A stretch of 64,000 nt of DNA, from assembly GCF_029318685.1 (NCBI RefSeq), contig NZ_CP119677.1, forward strand, positions 3,711,001-3,775,000, written 5' to 3'. The position numbers and the translations under genes are program-made. The notes under the pieces are model-generated. The model did no database searches, had not been told where the DNA came from, and worked only from the letters and a program-made list of their open reading frames with translations. The DNA comes from Ruminiclostridium papyrosolvens DSM 2782. Its GTDB lineage: Bacteria; Bacillota; Clostridia; Acetivibrionales; DSM-1351. This document shows, in pieces, positions 62,283 through 64,000 of this stretch. Within the stretch, counting starts at the first letter, position 1; every line of letters starts with the position of its first letter.

Positions 62283-62393
62283 GGCCCTCTTCCTTTCCAT
62301 ATAACAAGTTATTCTCTACCTAACAACGGATTATTCTTGAAAATATCAAGGTGCTTCACAGAGGTAAGAGTCAAAATTTTTTTCTAGAAGCAG

Positions 62394-62423
62394 ACAATAC
62401 CACACTTAAAGGACTGTTGTCAA
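62394..62423 (-). promoter_or_regulatory. sigma-A promoter of speA
   Basis: On the - strand TTGACA (62418-62423), an 18-base spacer and TATTGT (62394-62399). It leaves a leader of about 105 bases without a riboswitch that I recognise. Confidence 0.6.
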
Positions 62424-62530
62424 TATAGTATAGCACACTTGTAAATATTCCTATTAAATCTCAAATTATACATCTGTATTTTTTAACAAGTATCTGCCAT
62501 TATACAATCCAATAGCCAGTCTGCATATGA

Positions 62531-63757
62531 TTAATTACTATCGTCTAATTTGTTTATACTTAACTTTCCATTATACCTTTTACTTCTTATTATATAACCT
62601 GTAAACGCAATAATTTGTGTTACCAGACCGAATATACATACCCCCGTCCATGAAAAATGTTCAAGACTGAAGGAACCCATAAATGAGCCTGTTGCCCCTC
62701 CCACAAAATATGATACCATAAACACCGTATTTATCCTGTTTCTTGCTTCATTACTCAATGCGTGAACTCTTGCCTGGTTTGAAATCTGACATGCCTGAAC
62801 ACCCAAATCCAGCAATACTATACCTGTTATCAGCCCCCAAAGCTTAAATCCAAGGAATAAAAAACACAGATATGCCGCTGTAACAGTAAACATACCTATT
62901 ACTACCGTAAATCTGGGACTTCTTTTATCTGCAATCCTGCCCACTACAGGAGCTGCCAACGCACCTGTTATTCCTATAAGGCCAAATAATCCGGCGGCAT
63001 CTGCTCCCATTTTGTATGCAGGGCTTTGAAGGAGAAAAACAAGGGTTGTCCAAAATGCGCTAAAAGCAGCAAACATCATAGCTCCGTTAAGAGAAGCCTC
63101 TCTTAAAACCGGCAGCTCCTTAGCCAGCTTACCCATTGACCTGAACAAATCCTTATAGCCAAGGCTTGAAATACCGGGGCATTCCGGTATGAACTTTCTC
63201 AGAAACACAGCCAATACCAGCATCATAACCGCCGCTATCAGGTATACAACCCTCCAGCCCATATATTCTCCTATCAATCCGCTAAAGGTACGTGATAAAA
63301 GTATACCAATAAGTAAACCACTCATTACAGTTCCTATAATCCGGCCTCTCTCCTTGGGGTCAGCAAGCTGTGCAGCCAAAGGTACTATAAACTGAGGTAC
63401 TACAGAAGTAAAGCCTATAGCAAAAGATGAAACTGCAATCATTATAATACTATTTGAAAAAAACATTAGCAAAAGAGAGCCACAGGAGAAACAAAGCATA
63501 GTGATTATTAATTTCCTTTTTTCCTTTATATCTGCAAGAGGAAGTAAAAATAACATTCCCAGAGCATATCCTGCCTGAGTAAGCATAGCCACAAACCCCA
63601 CGCTTACCTGTGTAACATTAAATTCTGTTGCAATTTCCGCAAGCAACGGCTGAATATAATAAAGGTTTGCTACAGTTATTCCGGTTGCTGCAGCCATTAT
63701 CAGTACCAAAAATCTGTTTAATTTAAAGCTGTTGTAAGTAGTGTTATTGTTTTGCAA
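62531..63757 (-). CDS. MFS transporter
   Basis: Membrane transporter of 408 residues with twelve predicted spans. The loop 2-3 motif is LLPLADIKEKRKLI, and PKERGRIIGTVMSG is the repeated half. The plan matches proton-driven drug or metabolite exporters (YfcJ/YgaY-like). Start TTG 63757 lies inside the end of the upstream MFS gene (14-base overlap), with AAGGGG as its site, so the two are coupled. Substrate unknown. Confidence 0.88.
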   Translation of the reverse strand: MQNNNTTYNSFKLNRFLVLIMAAATGITVANLYYIQPLLAEIATEFNVTQVSVGFVAMLTQAGYALGMLFLLPLADIKEKRKLIITMLCFSCGSLLLMFFSNSIIMIAVSSFAIGFTSVVPQFIVPLAAQLADPKERGRIIGTVMSGLLIGILLSRTFSGLIGEYMGWRVVYLIAAVMMLVLAVFLRKFIPECPGISSLGYKDLFRSMGKLAKELPVLREASLNGAMMFAAFSAFWTTLVFLLQSPAYKMGADAAGLFGLIGITGALAAPVVGRIADKRSPRFTVVIGMFTVTAAYLCFLFLGFKLWGLITGIVLLDLGVQACQISNQARVHALSNEARNRINTVFMVSYFVGGATGSFMGSFSLEHFSWTGVCIFGLVTQIIAFTGYIIRSKRYNGKLSINKLDDSN

Positions 63758-64000
63758 AGAGTCTTGCCCCTTTCAATAATATAAGTATGGGAATCATTAG
63801 TACGACTATAGCTGCACCGCAAGATACAAAACCAATCCGTGCATTGTAGAATTGTGTCATTGCACCTGCAAACAAATTGCCTATAGGTGTTGAGCCTGCA
63901 AAAACCAACGTGTATATGCTCATAACTCTTCCCCTGTATTCATTGTCTGTATTAAGCTGTAATGCTGAATTTGAACTTGAGCTGAACATAACGAAGAAAA
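63744..64000 (-). CDS. MFS transporter, C-terminal fragment at window edge
   Basis: The frame is open to base 64000 and ends at 63744, so only the last 85 residues or so are seen. They contain MFSSSSNSALQ and NEYRGRVMSIYTLVFAGSTP, a typical MFS loop 8-9 and spans 9-12 (with IGNLFAGAMTQFYNARIGFV), matching the MFS_3/EntS type. It is translationally coupled to the MFS gene at 62531. The N-terminus lies beyond the window. Confidence 0.82.
   Translation of the reverse strand, partial: FFVMFSSSSNSALQLNTDNEYRGRVMSIYTLVFAGSTPIGNLFAGAMTQFYNARIGFVSCGAAIVVLMIPILILLKGARLFAKQ

Overview
The window reads as low-GC chromosomal DNA of an anaerobic, spore-forming Firmicute. The best fit is a mesophilic cellulolytic Clostridium of the Ruminiclostridium (C. 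cellulolyticum / C. papyrosolvens) type. This rests on AT-rich intergenic DNA, strong GGAGG ribosome sites with frequent TTG and GTG starts, a five-domain pyruvate:ferredoxin oxidoreductase, a Spo0E-like sporulation protein, an intracellular family 8 oligoxylanase, a family 3 beta-glucosidase, and an oligosaccharide ABC transporter coupled to a YesM/YesN two-component pair. No rRNA, tRNA, CRISPR array or intact insertion sequence was seen. The species is inference.

Layout. 1-4.9 kb: a truncated 5'-nucleotidase, a frameshifted short-chain dehydrogenase, an AraC regulator, an EamA transporter and a small unknown gene. 5-11.5 kb: a two-component system (TCS) with a secreted protein, DedA, a methionine-rich ferritin-like protein, and an orphan LytTR response regulator divergent from a beta-helix protein. 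11.6-15.4 kb: a DUF3787-like gene and nifJ. 15.5-27 kb: two TCS/ABC-transporter modules of the antimicrobial-peptide type, with an orphan zinc-binding lipoprotein and a PfkB kinase between them. 27-31.7 kb: GH8, CorA, an XRE regulator, a methyltransferase and TrmB. 32-38.2 kb: UppP, a small basic protein, a four-domain persulfide/CoA-disulfide reductase with its ArsR regulator, a radical SAM protein and Ogt. 38.2-49.5 kb: one long leftward cluster holding an oligosaccharide-binding lipoprotein, two permeases, a second binding lipoprotein, a YesM-type kinase, a YesN-type regulator, an aldo/keto reductase and a GH3 beta-glucosidase. 49.7-53 kb: a membrane XRE regulator and an MBOAT/SGNH O-acylation pair. 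53-64 kb: polyamine genes (nspC, carboxynorspermidine dehydrogenase, speA), a Spo0E-like gene, a stalk protein, a Gfo/Idh oxidoreductase, two divergent DUF421/DUF4363 pairs and two MFS transporters.

How the genes work together. The sugar cluster looks like a sensing, import and hydrolysis unit: one binding protein probably feeds the transporter, and the second, encoded next to the kinase, probably reports sugar to YesM/YesN. SpeA, the dehydrogenase and NspC are three steps of the carboxyspermidine route to spermidine. The four-domain reductase and ArsR protein look like a sulfane-sulfur response unit.

Points of most interest: a single in-frame TGA replacing the expected glycine codon in the GH3 gene; a one-base frameshift in the dehydrogenase; a LytTR-type double repeat placed just upstream of a promoter for the beta-helix gene; 23 methionines in a 70-residue repeat tract of the ferritin-like protein; response-regulator-like tandem repeats before several TCS-linked operons; and a dispersed palindromic repeat present twice. 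Genome-wide searches and expression data were not available, so operator and regulon statements are inference.
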